From the NCBI RefSeq assembly GCF_001279525.1, contig NZ_LGDY01000102.1, positions 1 through 64,000 on the forward strand: a DNA stretch of 64,000 nt, read 5' to 3'. The notes beneath the pieces were generated by a model. It saw only the letters and a list, made by a program, of their open reading frames with translations, had not been told where the DNA came from and did not search any database. The position numbers and the translations under genes were made by a program. The first letter of the stretch is position 1. Every line of letters starts with the position of its first letter. This stretch comes from Nocardia sp. NRRL S-836. GTDB lineage: Bacteria; Actinomycetota; Actinomycetes; Mycobacteriales; Pseudonocardiaceae. Below, piece after piece: positions 1 to 8,404 of the stretch.

Positions 1-155
1 TGGGTGTGCGGGGCGGCTGGAAGCGGCCGAAGGTGGGGTCGTCGCCGCGCTGGGAGCTCAGGTGGTTGGCCACGACGATCAGGCGGGTGCCGCGGAAGGC
101 GCGCAGTGGGTGTTCGGATTGGTCTTCACCTTCGGCGCGTCGAGGAAGACGTCGA
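1..155 (-). pseudogene. Fragment of a secreted endonuclease/exonuclease/phosphatase-family nuclease, cut by the window edge
   Basis: The minus strand reads through about 50 codons without a stop. They include RLIVVANHLSSQRGDDP followed by FGRFQPP. This is the core strand of EEP (DNase I-like) nucleases of the ExeM/NucH type, where an N-H pair follows a hydrophobic strand and precedes GD. The conserved text fades upstream of about 155 and no start codon is visible, so this is a remnant or the visible end of a gene continuing left of the window. Assignment rests on motif recognition only. Confidence 0.45.
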
Positions 156-748
156 CCGCCCTCGCGCACGGTCGGCCCGCCGCCGACGCTGGTCCCCGTC
201 CGCCTGGTCTCCGGCTCCGTCACCGTCGCAACTACGAGCAGACCGCCCCTATCGACCTACCGCATAACGTGCGGGAGTGGCGTAGTGGTCACTGGGCGGT
301 CTCCGCAGCCCGCCCCCGGCCGGTGTGGATCCCTTCACCGGATAACGGTCTGTTGTCGGGTAGCTCCCGGCAGGCGGGACCGGTCGGCACATCGGCATTC
401 GGCCACTCAGGAACCATATTCACGTTTTGCGGGGAAGCCATTCGTATTCCACCTGGATCGCGAAACCTGCGGCCGCGGTGCCGCATACCGCAGTTCCCGT
501 TCGTATTGTGTTCACCTTTCCGTCACGAAGCCGGACGGGACTACCGTGAGTAGTCCCGTCGGGCATTCGAGCGCTGTTCTCGCGGGTGGACTGAAGCCTT
601 TCGGCTCTGTGAATAGTTCTGTTCACGGTAAAGCATTGGGTGGTTGGCCGATGCCCGTTCCTGTACCGGGCCCGGGGCGCGGCTCCCACACGGTTGGAAT
701 ACGGCGGTCCGCACCGCCCTGCTCCACCCACGTCGAATCGAGGTTGTC
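156..748. other. Non-coding upstream region, no gene recognised
   Basis: Several overlapping open frames cross this stretch, but none shows a recognisable domain, signal peptide or convincing start. The last 200 bases presumably hold the promoter of the secreted protein beginning at 749. I cannot place its -10 and -35 boxes with confidence. Confidence 0.4.
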
Positions 749-2491
749 TTGTCCACCACCACTTCCAGACCGCGCAGCCCGCTCGCGCGGCGATTGGGAA
801 CCCTCGCCGGCACCGCGTTGTTGACCCTGGCCTCGCTGGTCGCGGTCAGCGCGCCGGCGCACGCGGCGTTTCCCGGCACCAACGGACTGATCTACCTCGA
901 CCTGAACGACCAGATCTACTCGATCAGCCCCGACGGCACCGGCCTCACCCAGATCACCACCTCCGAGTGGGGTTCCGGGACCCCGCGGGTCAACGCCACC
1001 GCGACCAAAGTCGCCTTCCTGCGGTACGTCGACGAAACGAGTACGAACGAGATCTTCACGATGAACCCGGACGGCACCGGCGAAACCCAGATCACCACCA
1101 ACACCACCGCCTTCGACGGGTCGCTGGCCTGGTCGCCCGACGGCACCCGGCTCGTCTACACCCCCGGCGGGAACCTGACGGTCATCGATGCCGACGGCAC
1201 CGACCCCGCCCCGCTGGGCGTGGGCGGCAACAACCCCTCCTGGTCCCCCGACGGCACCAGGATCGCCTACTCCTCGGGCAGCGACATCCACACCATCCAC
1301 CCCGACGGAACCGGGGACACCATTCTGGCCACCGCCCCGTCCGGCACGTTCTACTACAAGCCGGACTGGTCCCCCGACAACAGCAAGCTCACCTTCGGTG
1401 TCATCATCGAAGACGGGGAGGAGTTCATCGAGAAGGTCTACTCGATCAACTCCGACGGCACCGGTCAGACCAACATCTCCGGCGCCAACACCCGTGACGG
1501 TCTGCCGGTCTGGTCCCCGGACGGCACAAGGATCGCCTTCACCAACGGCAGCGGCCTGGCCCTGATGGACCCCGACGGCACCGACCGGACCCCGCTCCAA
1601 GCCGGATTCATCCCCAACCTCGACTGGGCGGCCGGAGCACCCGCGGGCGCGGACGTGTCGGTGTCGGTGTCCGACTCCCCCGACCCGGTGTCGCTGGGCG
1701 GGACCGCCACCTACGCCGTGACCGTGACCAACGCCGGCCCGTCGACGGCGACCGCGGCCGGGCTGTCGAGCGGGCAACTCTCGGGCGCCTTGGCGGGCGT
1801 CGTGTCCGTCACCACCAGCCAGGGCTCGTGCACCGTCAGCAGTCCGAGCGTGAACTGCGCGCTGGGCACGATCGCCGCCTCCGCCTCGGCCACCGTGACC
1901 ATCACCGTGTCCCCCACCGCCACCGGCACGTTCTCCCGCACCTTCGGCGTGGGCAACCCCGACCAGACCGATCCGAACACGGGCAACAACTCCCAGGTCG
2001 AGTCGACCACGGTGAACAACGCGCTGGGCTGCACCATCACCGGCACCAACGGCAACGACACCCTCACCGGCACCAACGGCAACGACGTCATCTGCGGCCT
2101 GGGCGGCAACGACACCATCACCGGCGGCAACGGCGCCGACACCATCTACGCCGGCTCCGGTGACGACGTGCTGGTCGGCGGCAACGGCGCCGACTTCCTC
2201 TACGGCGGCCCCGGCAACGACACCAGCAAGGGCGAAAGCCTGCTCGACAACCTGCTCGGCCTGTTCGACAACGGCAACGACACCATCGACGGCGGCCCCG
2301 GCAACGACAACCTCGACGGCCAGAACGGCAACGACACCCTGATCGACCACGACGGCACCGACACCATGTCCGGCTCGCTGGGCAACGACACCATCGACGT
2401 CCAGGACGGCACCGGCGGCGACACCGCCAACGGCGGCCTGGGCACCGACACCTGCACCACCGACCCAGGCGACACCACCACCAGCTGCTAG
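749..2491 (+). CDS. Secreted TolB-like beta-propeller protein with DUF11 and calcium-binding RTX-type repeats
   Basis: A 580-residue exported protein. The start is TTG at 749, preceded by GAGG and followed directly by a signal peptide (basic SRPRSPLARR, a hydrophobic stretch, then PAHAA). Residues about 35-300 carry at least seven WD40-like PD40 units (WSPDGTR, NPDGTG, YSISPDG), forming a propeller. A DUF11/CARDB-like Ig fold follows at about 305-410, with SDSPDPVSLGGTATYAVTV. The C-terminus is built of GGNGADT-type nonapeptide repeats that normally bind calcium in RTX proteins. An extracellular binding or adhesion role is an inference; no catalytic site is visible. It is a single-gene unit closed by the hairpin at 2511-2558. 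Confidence 0.85.
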   Translation: MSTTTSRPRSPLARRLGTLAGTALLTLASLVAVSAPAHAAFPGTNGLIYLDLNDQIYSISPDGTGLTQITTSEWGSGTPRVNATATKVAFLRYVDETSTNEIFTMNPDGTGETQITTNTTAFDGSLAWSPDGTRLVYTPGGNLTVIDADGTDPAPLGVGGNNPSWSPDGTRIAYSSGSDIHTIHPDGTGDTILATAPSGTFYYKPDWSPDNSKLTFGVIIEDGEEFIEKVYSINSDGTGQTNISGANTRDGLPVWSPDGTRIAFTNGSGLALMDPDGTDRTPLQAGFIPNLDWAAGAPAGADVSVSVSDSPDPVSLGGTATYAVTVTNAGPSTATAAGLSSGQLSGALAGVVSVTTSQGSCTVSSPSVNCALGTIAASASATVTITVSPTATGTFSRTFGVGNPDQTDPNTGNNSQVESTTVNNALGCTITGTNGNDTLTGTNGNDVICGLGGNDTITGGNGADTIYAGSGDDVLVGGNGADFLYGGPGNDTSKGESLLDNLLGLFDNGNDTIDGGPGNDNLDGQNGNDTLIDHDGTDTMSGSLGNDTIDVQDGTGGDTANGGLGTDTCTTDPGDTTTSC

Positions 2492-2510
2492 AACCCCACC
2501 CCCACCCACC

Positions 2511-2558
2511 GACTCCGCCGCGCGGCGACCAACACACCGGCCACCGCGCGGCGGAGTC
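2511..2558 (+). terminator. Rho-independent-type terminator hairpin
   Basis: A perfect 15-bp inverted repeat (GACTCCGCCGCGCGG at 2511-2525 and its complement at 2544-2558) with an 18-nt loop. It begins 20 nt after the stop of the secreted propeller protein. Only two T residues follow, as is common in GC-rich actinobacteria. Confidence 0.8.
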
Positions 2559-2572
2559 TTCCCACGTCCGCG

Positions 2573-3052
2573 GCGGACGTCCTCACGGGACGGATCAGCC
2601 ACGCACGGATGACCGCTGTACTCCAGCGGTCGCAGCAGGACCTGTAGTTCCTTGCGGGTGGTCTCGGTGAAGCCGGTGCCGACGTCACCGAGGTAGATCA
2701 GATCGCCGGTGTCGGGGTCGTGGGTCCCGAACAGGAGACCGCCGGTCATGCCGGTAAACCGACCCTCACCTAAACGCCATCCGCAGAGAATTACTTCTGT
2801 CGTGTGCGTGACGGGGGTGTTAGCACCACGACTCCGGGCAGCTGCCCGGCTTGTAGACGGGGCCCGTAGCTTCACCACGAGTCCCTCGTGCCCCTCCGTT
2901 GTCACCTGGTCGAGCAGGTGCTGTTGGCAAGCCGGTCGCCGACGCCCTTGTCCGTGAGATCGGAGTCGAAGCATCCCCACCACACCGTCGACATGATGCC
3001 TCGCCTCCGGGTGCGCGACGAGGTGAACGTTCTCCAACTCGACCCCCTTCAC
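2573..3052 (-). pseudogene. Remnant of an ATP-dependent DNA ligase (LigD-type C-terminal region)
   Basis: On the minus strand the frame contains GHEGLVVK (ligase motif IV, EGxVxK). It continues with EVILCGWRLGEGR, GGLLFGTHDPDTGDLIYLGD and VGTGFTETTRKEL, which together are the OB-fold half of actinobacterial ATP-dependent DNA ligases. The adenylation domain with its KxDG lysine is absent and there is no sensible start. The stretch upstream in this frame (3052-2920) does not resemble a ligase. The frame continues antisense into the neighbouring secreted-protein gene, so the long reading frame is not a real gene. A dnaE2 remnant lies 330 nt away. Confidence 0.7.
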
Positions 3053-3379
3053 AGACCGAACCTCACATGCTGGGCACTCGAGCCGTTCACCATGGAAGTC
3101 GGTGATGGCGGCAACGTTCCCGACCTTGAGCCGAACGGCTGACCCAGCTCCTCAACTCGACGCGCGGCGATGAACCACTGTTGCTGTGCGACCTCTGTTG
3201 CCAGCCGAACCGCCGCAAATACATCTGCGGCACAGTGTGGTCGTTGGTCAACTTCTCGGGCCTGGTGAACGCTCACGCAGCGATTGACCAACCAGCAGCA
3301 CCGGCTTGGTTAGTGGCGCTGCTCACCGCGCAACGATCCCCTGTTGCCTCTTCGGCGGCTCATGAGACACGCGAAAGCC

Positions 3380-3540
3380 GTAGAACAAGAGCAGGTGATG
3401 CAGATCGCGATCGACGTCGCCGGGTTCACTCCGGCCGAGGCCGATGAACTGCGCCGCGCGATGGGCCCCAAACGCAGCGAGTCCAAAATGGAGCAACTAC
3501 GGGCCCGGTTCTGCAAAGGAATGGAGCGCAACAACATCCG
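3380..3540 (+). pseudogene. dnaE2: Remnant of error-prone DNA polymerase DnaE2 (ImuC)
   Basis: About 53 codons read VEQEQVMQIAIDVAGFTPAE, then ADELRRAMGPKRS and RARFCKGMERNNI. This is the conserved polymerase-core block of DnaE/DnaE2 alpha subunits (YQEQ.M..A...AGFT..EAD.LRRAM..K). A full protein exceeds 1000 residues, so this is a fragment of about 5%. No partner imuA/imuB sequence is visible. The fragment sits inside an ORF of 78 codons that is unlikely to be expressed as a functional protein. Confidence 0.75.
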
Positions 3541-3843
3541 CGGACCGGTCGCCGAGCATCGTGCTCGACCGGAACTCTGACGAGAGCGGCAGGCGTCGAC
3601 ACCCGAATGGGCTATTGAGTGCTCCGGCGAACGGAGCGCATGCTTTCCATCCCAACGGCCTTCATCTCCGCAGAAGCACATCTCCGCATGCCGCGTTTCG
3701 CCGTTCACACGTACTCCGCAGCCCGTAATAGCCGCCGGCCGTAACGGCACAACCGTCTCCGGTGCGGCACGGCCGATTGCGCGGGGTGGTCCACGCGCGA
3801 GTTCGGCGGCAGAGAGGGTCGCGCAATCAGTTTAGGAGTGGAA

Positions 3844-4167
3844 ATGAAACACGCAGTCCGAATGACGTTCACGGCGCTGAGCACGGCGGCGCTACTGATC
3901 GGCGCCACGGCGATCCCCGCGTCCGCCTCGAGCGTCGCCCACGGCTCGTTCTACACCTCCGACCTCGTCAACGGGTACAACGAGCTCAAGGACCCGACGA
4001 CCGGCGCCTGCTATACCCTCACCCCCACCATTCTCTCCGCCCACAATGACACCGACAGAACCGCGGTCGTCTACAGCGACCCGTACTGCTACCTGGCCGG
4101 CTTCCGCGTCGATCCCGGCAACACCACCACGTTCCAGCTCTGGTCCGTGCGCTTCGTGGACGCCTGA
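3844..4167 (+). CDS. Small secreted protein of unknown function
   Basis: A 107-residue protein. The ATG at 3844 is chosen over the in-frame GTG at 3838 because AGGAG (3834-3838) sits five bases before it. Residues 1-29 form a signal peptide (MKHAVRMT, hydrophobic core, PASASS). The mature part of about 78 residues holds two Cys (TGACYTL and DPYCYLAG) that could form one disulfide. I do not recognise the family. It stands alone and is flanked by non-coding sequence. Confidence 0.7.
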   Translation: MKHAVRMTFTALSTAALLIGATAIPASASSVAHGSFYTSDLVNGYNELKDPTTGACYTLTPTILSAHNDTDRTAVVYSDPYCYLAGFRVDPGNTTTFQLWSVRFVDA

Positions 4168-4683
4168 CACCGGGCCGAGGCCCGCGGAACAGGTCGGGGA
4201 TTGCTCGGCCACCAGCCCGCGTCACACGGCGCCTCATGGCGCGATACCCGACCAAGGGTGCGTGACGCGGCACTAGCGGGGGCTTCCGGGCTCTGCAGCC
4301 GACCGAGGTGGCCGGCATGCCGATGGTGAGGTGGTGGTGCGCGGATGATGCGGGGCCCGCTGCCTGCGCACGTCGCCGGTGATGCGCACCCCGCAGCCCG
4401 GTGGCTCCTCCTCCGGTCCCCGCATACCGCGAATGGCTCGATTGCGTTCACCCGAATGGCCGGTAACGCGACGACGGGGAACGCACGATCTCCCCGATGA
4501 GTAACCCACATCACCTGGCAGGGTTCCCTCGATTCGCCGCCCGATCGGGCGGCGGCGCGCCCAGGCAGGCGGTCGGACTCTGCAGGAACCGCTGGAACGA
4601 CAACAAGAAAGCCCACTAGGGCCGCGGTGGAACTCCCTGGCAGGACACCCGCGGACCGCACCCAGAGGGTGGAGATGGAGCTA
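4168..4683. other. Long intergenic stretch without recognisable gene
   Basis: Open frames on both strands lack domains, signal peptides or codon patterns I can support. The last part should hold the promoter for the secreted protein starting near 4684. Confidence 0.4.
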
Positions 4684-4953
4684 ATGATGAACCGTACCCG
4701 CCGCATCCTCACCGCGGCAGCCTGTCTGCCTGCTGCCCTGCTGATCGGGCTGGGCATGGCCGGCACCGCCTCGGCCCAGACAGTCAACTGCCCCAGTGTC
4801 AACCTGAACAGCCTCGCCAGCACCGGCTGCAAGGCCCAGTACAACAGCAGCAGCAGCCTCGGGAACTCGGTCGAGGTGTCCGTCGACCTAAATGACCTTG
4901 ACGTATATGTCGAGATCTATGCGGTAATCAAAGACGGACGTAGCGCTGGATAG
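4684..4953 (+). CDS. Small secreted protein, possibly truncated
   Basis: An 88-89 residue protein. Two consecutive ATG codons (4684, 4687) follow GGTGGAG and GGAG; the second has the better spacing. The signal peptide is clear: MNRTRRIL, a hydrophobic stretch, then AGTASAQ. The mature part has two Cys and a Ser/Asn-rich segment (QYNSSSSLGNSVEVSVDL). It ends shortly after, without a conserved domain. The 3' part (VIKDGRSAG) looks unlike the rest, so truncation is possible. Confidence 0.55.
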   Translation: MMNRTRRILTAAACLPAALLIGLGMAGTASAQTVNCPSVNLNSLASTGCKAQYNSSSSLGNSVEVSVDLNDLDVYVEIYAVIKDGRSAG

Positions 4954-5282
4954 CACCGCCCACTGAGCATGGTGATGGACGCATTCACTGCACGACCGCG
5001 GCAGTGGCCGCCGTGGCAGGCAGGCTGAAGGTTCGCCTTGAGCCAGCCGATGCCGGTGAGTTCGCGCGACCGCATCGACAGGCCGGTCCGGGAATGCTTC
5101 GTCGGAACGTCGCGAGGGATTCCCGGACCGGCACTCTTGCCTTCGGAGACAAGCCGCTACGACGTTATGCCCTGAACGTCACCCCGCCGGGCGCGTGAGC
5201 CCCTCCGCGACAGTGACACGGTTTCAGGCTTGTCTGGTTCTCGATCGTCACCGGCCGGCATCGCTCTCGGCGGTGCGCATAT
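4954..5282. other. Intergenic stretch without recognisable gene
   Basis: One weak open frame (5004-5198) has no start context, domain or homology I can recognise. Nothing else stands out. Confidence 0.35.
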
Positions 5283-5492
5283 ATGATCGATGGCAACAGC
5301 TTCGCATATGGCGGCTATGACGCCCGCTACTACGCCTGTGCTTGGGCCACTGTGCTGGCGGCGCAACTCCGGAAACGGGAAGAACGCGACTCCCGGATGA
5401 GGGAGATCATCGCGCTCGGCGCACTCGCGGCCGGCCGTTTCCCCGCCCCGGACCCAACCGCGTTCCCGCGCCAGCTCGGGATCACCCGCTGA
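5283..5492 (+). CDS. Small hypothetical protein
   Basis: A 69-residue open frame from ATG 5283. It has a plausible amphipathic helix (TVLAAQLRKREERDSRMREI) and a Pro-rich C-terminus. There is no clear ribosome binding site and no family I recognise, so it may be chance coding. It ends 26 nt before the convergent NYN-like gene. Confidence 0.3.
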   Translation: MIDGNSFAYGGYDARYYACAWATVLAAQLRKREERDSRMREIIALGALAAGRFPAPDPTAFPRQLGITR

Positions 5493-5517
5493 GTTCGCGC
5501 GGGTTAACCATCGCCGC

Positions 5518-6051
5518 TCAGATCTTGCGACCGAGTATCCGGTCGGCGAGTCGGGCACCGGCCGCGAAGCCGAATCCGGGGACGACGGCTGTGATCAGGG
5601 TGCGTGGTAGATGGTCAGACGCTACGGCTGGACATGCTGGCGCGGCCGGTCTGGAGACCGTGTCTGCTGGTGGCGAGACGTGCTCGATGAGCGATGCGAC
5701 CGGATCCGTGGTTGGCCGTTCCACTTCGCGCACCTGGTGTGCGGCATCGGAGAGTCGGGTCGAGATCGGTTGGCCGGTGAAGACCACGAGCTCGAGGCGG
5801 CCGAGTTCGGCGAGTTCGGCGAAGGCGCGGTCGGCGGAGCAGACGGCGAAGTCGCGGCATCGGTGTTCGGTGTGCAGGCGGCGGGCGTGGGCCAGCAGCA
5901 CGTGTTCGGCCGCGTTCGGGCCTGGCGAAGTCCGCAGAGGCGCGATCCGGAGTTCGGCGAGCACCGAGGCGATGGGATCATCCTCGTCAGGCAGCGCGTA
6001 GCCGGCGACGGCATGGTGAACGTCCCCTGCGGCAGCGAGCAGAGCGCTCAC
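5518..6051 (-). CDS. NYN/PIN-like domain protein, N-terminus possibly lost
   Basis: A 177-residue product from GTG 6051. The central part DFAVCSADRAFAELAEL followed by LELVVFTGQPISTRL resembles the second half of NYN (PIN-like RNase) domains: an (S/A)xD strand, a helix and then a VV strand. The usual N-terminal acidic strand (IDxEN) is missing. The sequence upstream changes abruptly into an oppositely oriented secreted-peptidase fragment at 6054. The C-terminal 40 residues contain a hydrophobic Gly/Ala segment (ITAVVPGFGFAAGARLA). A truncated or recombined gene is likely; nuclease activity is doubtful. Confidence 0.45.
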   Translation of the reverse strand: MSALLAAAGDVHHAVAGYALPDEDDPIASVLAELRIAPLRTSPGPNAAEHVLLAHARRLHTEHRCRDFAVCSADRAFAELAELGRLELVVFTGQPISTRLSDAAHQVREVERPTTDPVASLIEHVSPPADTVSRPAAPACPAVASDHLPRTLITAVVPGFGFAAGARLADRILGRKI

Positions 6052-6053
6052 GC

Positions 6054-6245
6054 GTGCTCGAAACGGGCGGGGGCGGATCCTTCAGCCCGAGCTCGTGGAC
6101 GACCACCGCGAACGCCACTCAGCGCTCGGTCGGCGTCGACAACACCGAAGCGATCACCGTGAGCAACCCGTCCCCCGGCTACGTCTACATCAGCCTGAAG
6201 GGCGAGACCACCTGCTCGGGCGTCACCGGGGCAACCCAGTACTGA
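6054..6245 (+). pseudogene. C-terminal fragment of a secreted peptidase (PPC-like domain)
   Basis: About 55 codons read ANATQRSVGVDNTEAITVSN, then YVYISLKGETTCSGVT and a TQY end. This beta-rich pattern is typical of the bacterial pre-peptidase C-terminal (PPC) domain attached to secreted serine or metallo-peptidases. No catalytic domain or signal peptide lies upstream; the preceding DNA is the truncated end of the oppositely oriented NYN-like gene. Seen: the fragment. Inferred: the parent family. Confidence 0.4.
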
Positions 6246-6836
6246 CCAACCACCACCTGCCCGACATCACCACCGATCGAAGGTGCGGCTCGGCGGGAAC
6301 ACGTTCCCGCCCAGCCGCACCCCCGTCACGACCGGTTCTCGGAACTCGAAGCCGACCTAGGCGGGCGCAGAGCCCTTCTGACGATCTGTCCACAAAGGTG
6401 ACAGCTTTCTTGGAGCCTCATCGGGGACCGAGCACCTGCCGCGCGGTGATCTCACCGCCGCCGGATGCCTAAGCGGTCGCATAGTTCGGCGGATTGTGGA
6501 TAGGACGCGTGACGGGCAGCGCGTCGAGCTGGACCGTCCCGACTGTGCGGGCGGGTACGTGTTGGTCATCGAGGCCGACGAGTGGATGGTCGAGCTGCGC
6601 AACCGATCCCCACTCTGCGACGCAGATCGTCCATGTGGAGTGACCAGCATCGCCAGCGGCTGGTGCTCCCATGTCCGCCGGACCGGATCGCGTGAAGCCG
6701 GCCTACCTCACGCGCTACGCGTGTCGGGTCGAGCAGAGAACACGTGTTCGATACCGTTCTCTGCTCACTGCTCGTTCCCGCAGGCCACCGAGGCGACGCG
6801 CTCCGGTGGCGACACAGACACACGAGGACCGGCTAT
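6246..6836. other. Region with only weak open frames
   Basis: A plus-strand frame around 6496-6680 (VELDRPDCAGGYVLVIEADE) looks somewhat protein-like but has no identifiable family, and it degrades downstream. I do not support a gene here. Confidence 0.35.
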
Positions 6837-7127
6837 ATGAGGATCAACATCGAACACCATGCCGAAGGCTTGCTGCTGTACCTGGGACAGAGCGCCGAGA
6901 ACGAGGCGGCCGGCTACTTCGAGCAGCACGAGATCGACAAGGCCAACGGGCACCTGGTCGTGGACTTCATCGTCGACCGCGGGCTGGCCAGCGACCGCTC
7001 CACCTTCGGCGGTGCCGATTGCACGCTCACCGGCAGAGGCGTCGTCATGGCTCAGCAACTGCTCGCCGAACGCAACAGCCCCGCCCGCCGTCTGGGCACG
7101 CGGCCTGATCGAGCAGTGGCAGCCGGG
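6837..7127 (+). pseudogene. Truncated hypothetical protein running into CRISPR array 1
   Basis: From ATG 6837 (GAGGA nine bases upstream) the frame encodes MRINIEHHAEGLLLYLGQ and then VVDFIVDRGLASDRSTFG. It ends with CTLTGRGVVMAQQLLAERN, a pattern like the wing and last helix of a small winged-helix domain. The frame enters the first CRISPR repeat at 7128, and its last codons are repeat and spacer DNA. The natural stop therefore seems lost. There is no AT-rich leader between this frame and the array, suggesting that the leader was deleted. Confidence 0.4.
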
Positions 7128-8186
7128 GTGCTGCCCGCACGCGCGGGGGTGGTCCCTACGAGTACCAGTCGTGGACAGCCGGCCCGGAATGCTCCCCGCA
7201 CGCGCGGGGATGGTCCCTGGTCGGGGGCCGGGTTAGGCCACTTCCAGTTGTGCTCCCCGGACGCGGGGGGTGGTCCGTCCCGCAGATCGGCGGTCAGGTC
7301 GTAGCTGCCGTGCTCCCCGCACGCGCGGGGTGGTCCCGTGGAGTTCGCGGTTCCGTTGCAGCAGAGCACGTGCTTCCCGCTCGCGTGGGGGTGGTCCGTC
7401 CTTGTAGACCAGCACGGTCAGGCGCCGGTTGTGCGCGGAGGTGGTCCGATCCGCCGCCACCGCGCTGCTTGAGCACGGCGGTGCGCCCCGCACGCGGCGG
7501 TGGTCCCTTGGGGTAGATGCCGCCGTAGGGGTCGTGCGGGTTCTCCCCGCGCACGCGGGGTGGTCCCGTCTGCTGCGCTGCCCTGGTGGAGAGAGCCCAG
7601 TTCTCCCCGCGCAGACGGGGTGGTCCGGTGAAGCCGCGAGCCTTCGACGCGGTGTGCACGTTCTCCCCGCGCAGGCGGGGGTGGGTCCGGACGTCGAAGC
7701 TGGCCTGTGGGAAGACGGCGAGTTCTCGCCGCGCAGACGGGGGCCGGGTGAGAAGAACACCGCCGAGTCCGAGTTCTTCGTTCTCCCCGCGCACGCGGTG
7801 GTGGTCCCCGGTTCCGGGAACTAGTAGGAACCAGTTGGGGTTCTCCCCGCGCACGCGGGGGGCCTGGTGAGGATCCGCGAGTTCGGCGAGCGCAAGCCGT
7901 CCTCCGTACGCACGCGAGGTGGTCCCGACCGCCTCGCGCCCGCCGGCGACATCGTCCCCGGCGGCCCGCGTGATCCCGTCTCCCCGCGCACGCGGCGGTG
8001 GTCCCAATTGCAGGGCGCGGTTTCCTTCACGGTGACGTTCTCCCCGCCCCCGCGGTGGTGGCGCCCGTAGTCTGTCGCTGGAGTAGGCCGTCATGGTGTT
8101 CTCCCCGCACGCGCGAGGTTGATCCCAACACCACCCATTCATCCAGATGCAGACGATGTTTTCCACGCACGCGCGGGAGTGTTTAT
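7128..8186 (+). CRISPR. CRISPR array 1 (type I-E), about 18 decayed repeats
   Basis: Repeat starts are 7128, 7189, 7250, 7310, 7370, 7431, 7481, 7540, 7600, 7660, 7722, 7780, 7840, 7899, 7978, 8037, 8098 and 8158. The full-length form is 29 nt, starting GTGCTCCCCGC or GTTCTCCCCGC and ending GGGGGTGGTCCC. Most spacers are 32 nt, giving the 61-nt period of type I-E. Individual repeats are 18-30 nt long because of internal losses: the one at 7431 lacks 11 nt, and many lack one G of the G-run. The first seven begin GTGC and later ones GTTC. A partial extra repeat may lie at 7954. By analogy with the E. coli repeat, the 3' end forms the crRNA handle, so the array reads rightwards, converging on the cas operon. 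Confidence 0.93.
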
Positions 8187-8347
8187 CGGGACCGGCGGGG
8201 CCGGCAGCTCCACCGGTGCTTCCGCACATATGCACGGGGACGGTCTGGAGCGGCTACCACTCCGGCTTGGCTCAACGCCGTGCCGTCGCAGGCAAAGAGA
8301 GTCCCGCGCCAACTCACAGCGCCGGTGTCGAACGACCTATGTGATAA

Positions 8348-8385
8348 CGACACACGCCTCGGCGATGTCGCCGAGGCGTGTGTCG
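8348..8385. terminator. Perfect 18-bp hairpin between cas6e and array 1
   Basis: An inverted repeat with arms 8348-8365 and 8368-8385 (CGACACACGCCTCGGCGA and its complement) around a 2-nt loop. It starts 20 nt beyond the cas6e stop on the minus strand and 162 nt beyond the last repeat of array 1 on the plus strand. It is well placed to end both convergent transcripts. Confidence 0.8.
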
Positions 8386-8404
8386 ACGCCTGCTTGTGGA
8401 CAAG

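Noticed and set aside
623..3052. An 809-codon minus-strand frame
   Set aside because: Its middle is exactly antisense to the secreted propeller/RTX gene and has repetitive Gly/Val/Arg composition; only the first about 160 codons carry a real (ligase) remnant.
7954..7977. An additional CRISPR repeat in array 1 (GTCCCCGGCGGCCCGCGTGA)
   Set aside because: It would abut the next repeat without a spacer and leave a 27-nt spacer on the other side; it is mentioned in the array entry but not counted.
7128..8186. Leftward transcription of the arrays
   Set aside because: The repeat orientation, with GTG(A/G)TCC as the 3' handle end, and truncated last repeats on the right of arrays 2 and 3 indicate rightward transcription.
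7294..8235. Long frames of Arg/Pro/Gly-rich protein across array 1 (similar ones over arrays 2 and 3)
   Set aside because: They consist of translated CRISPR repeats (for example PRVRGEN units) at 61-nt period, not genes.
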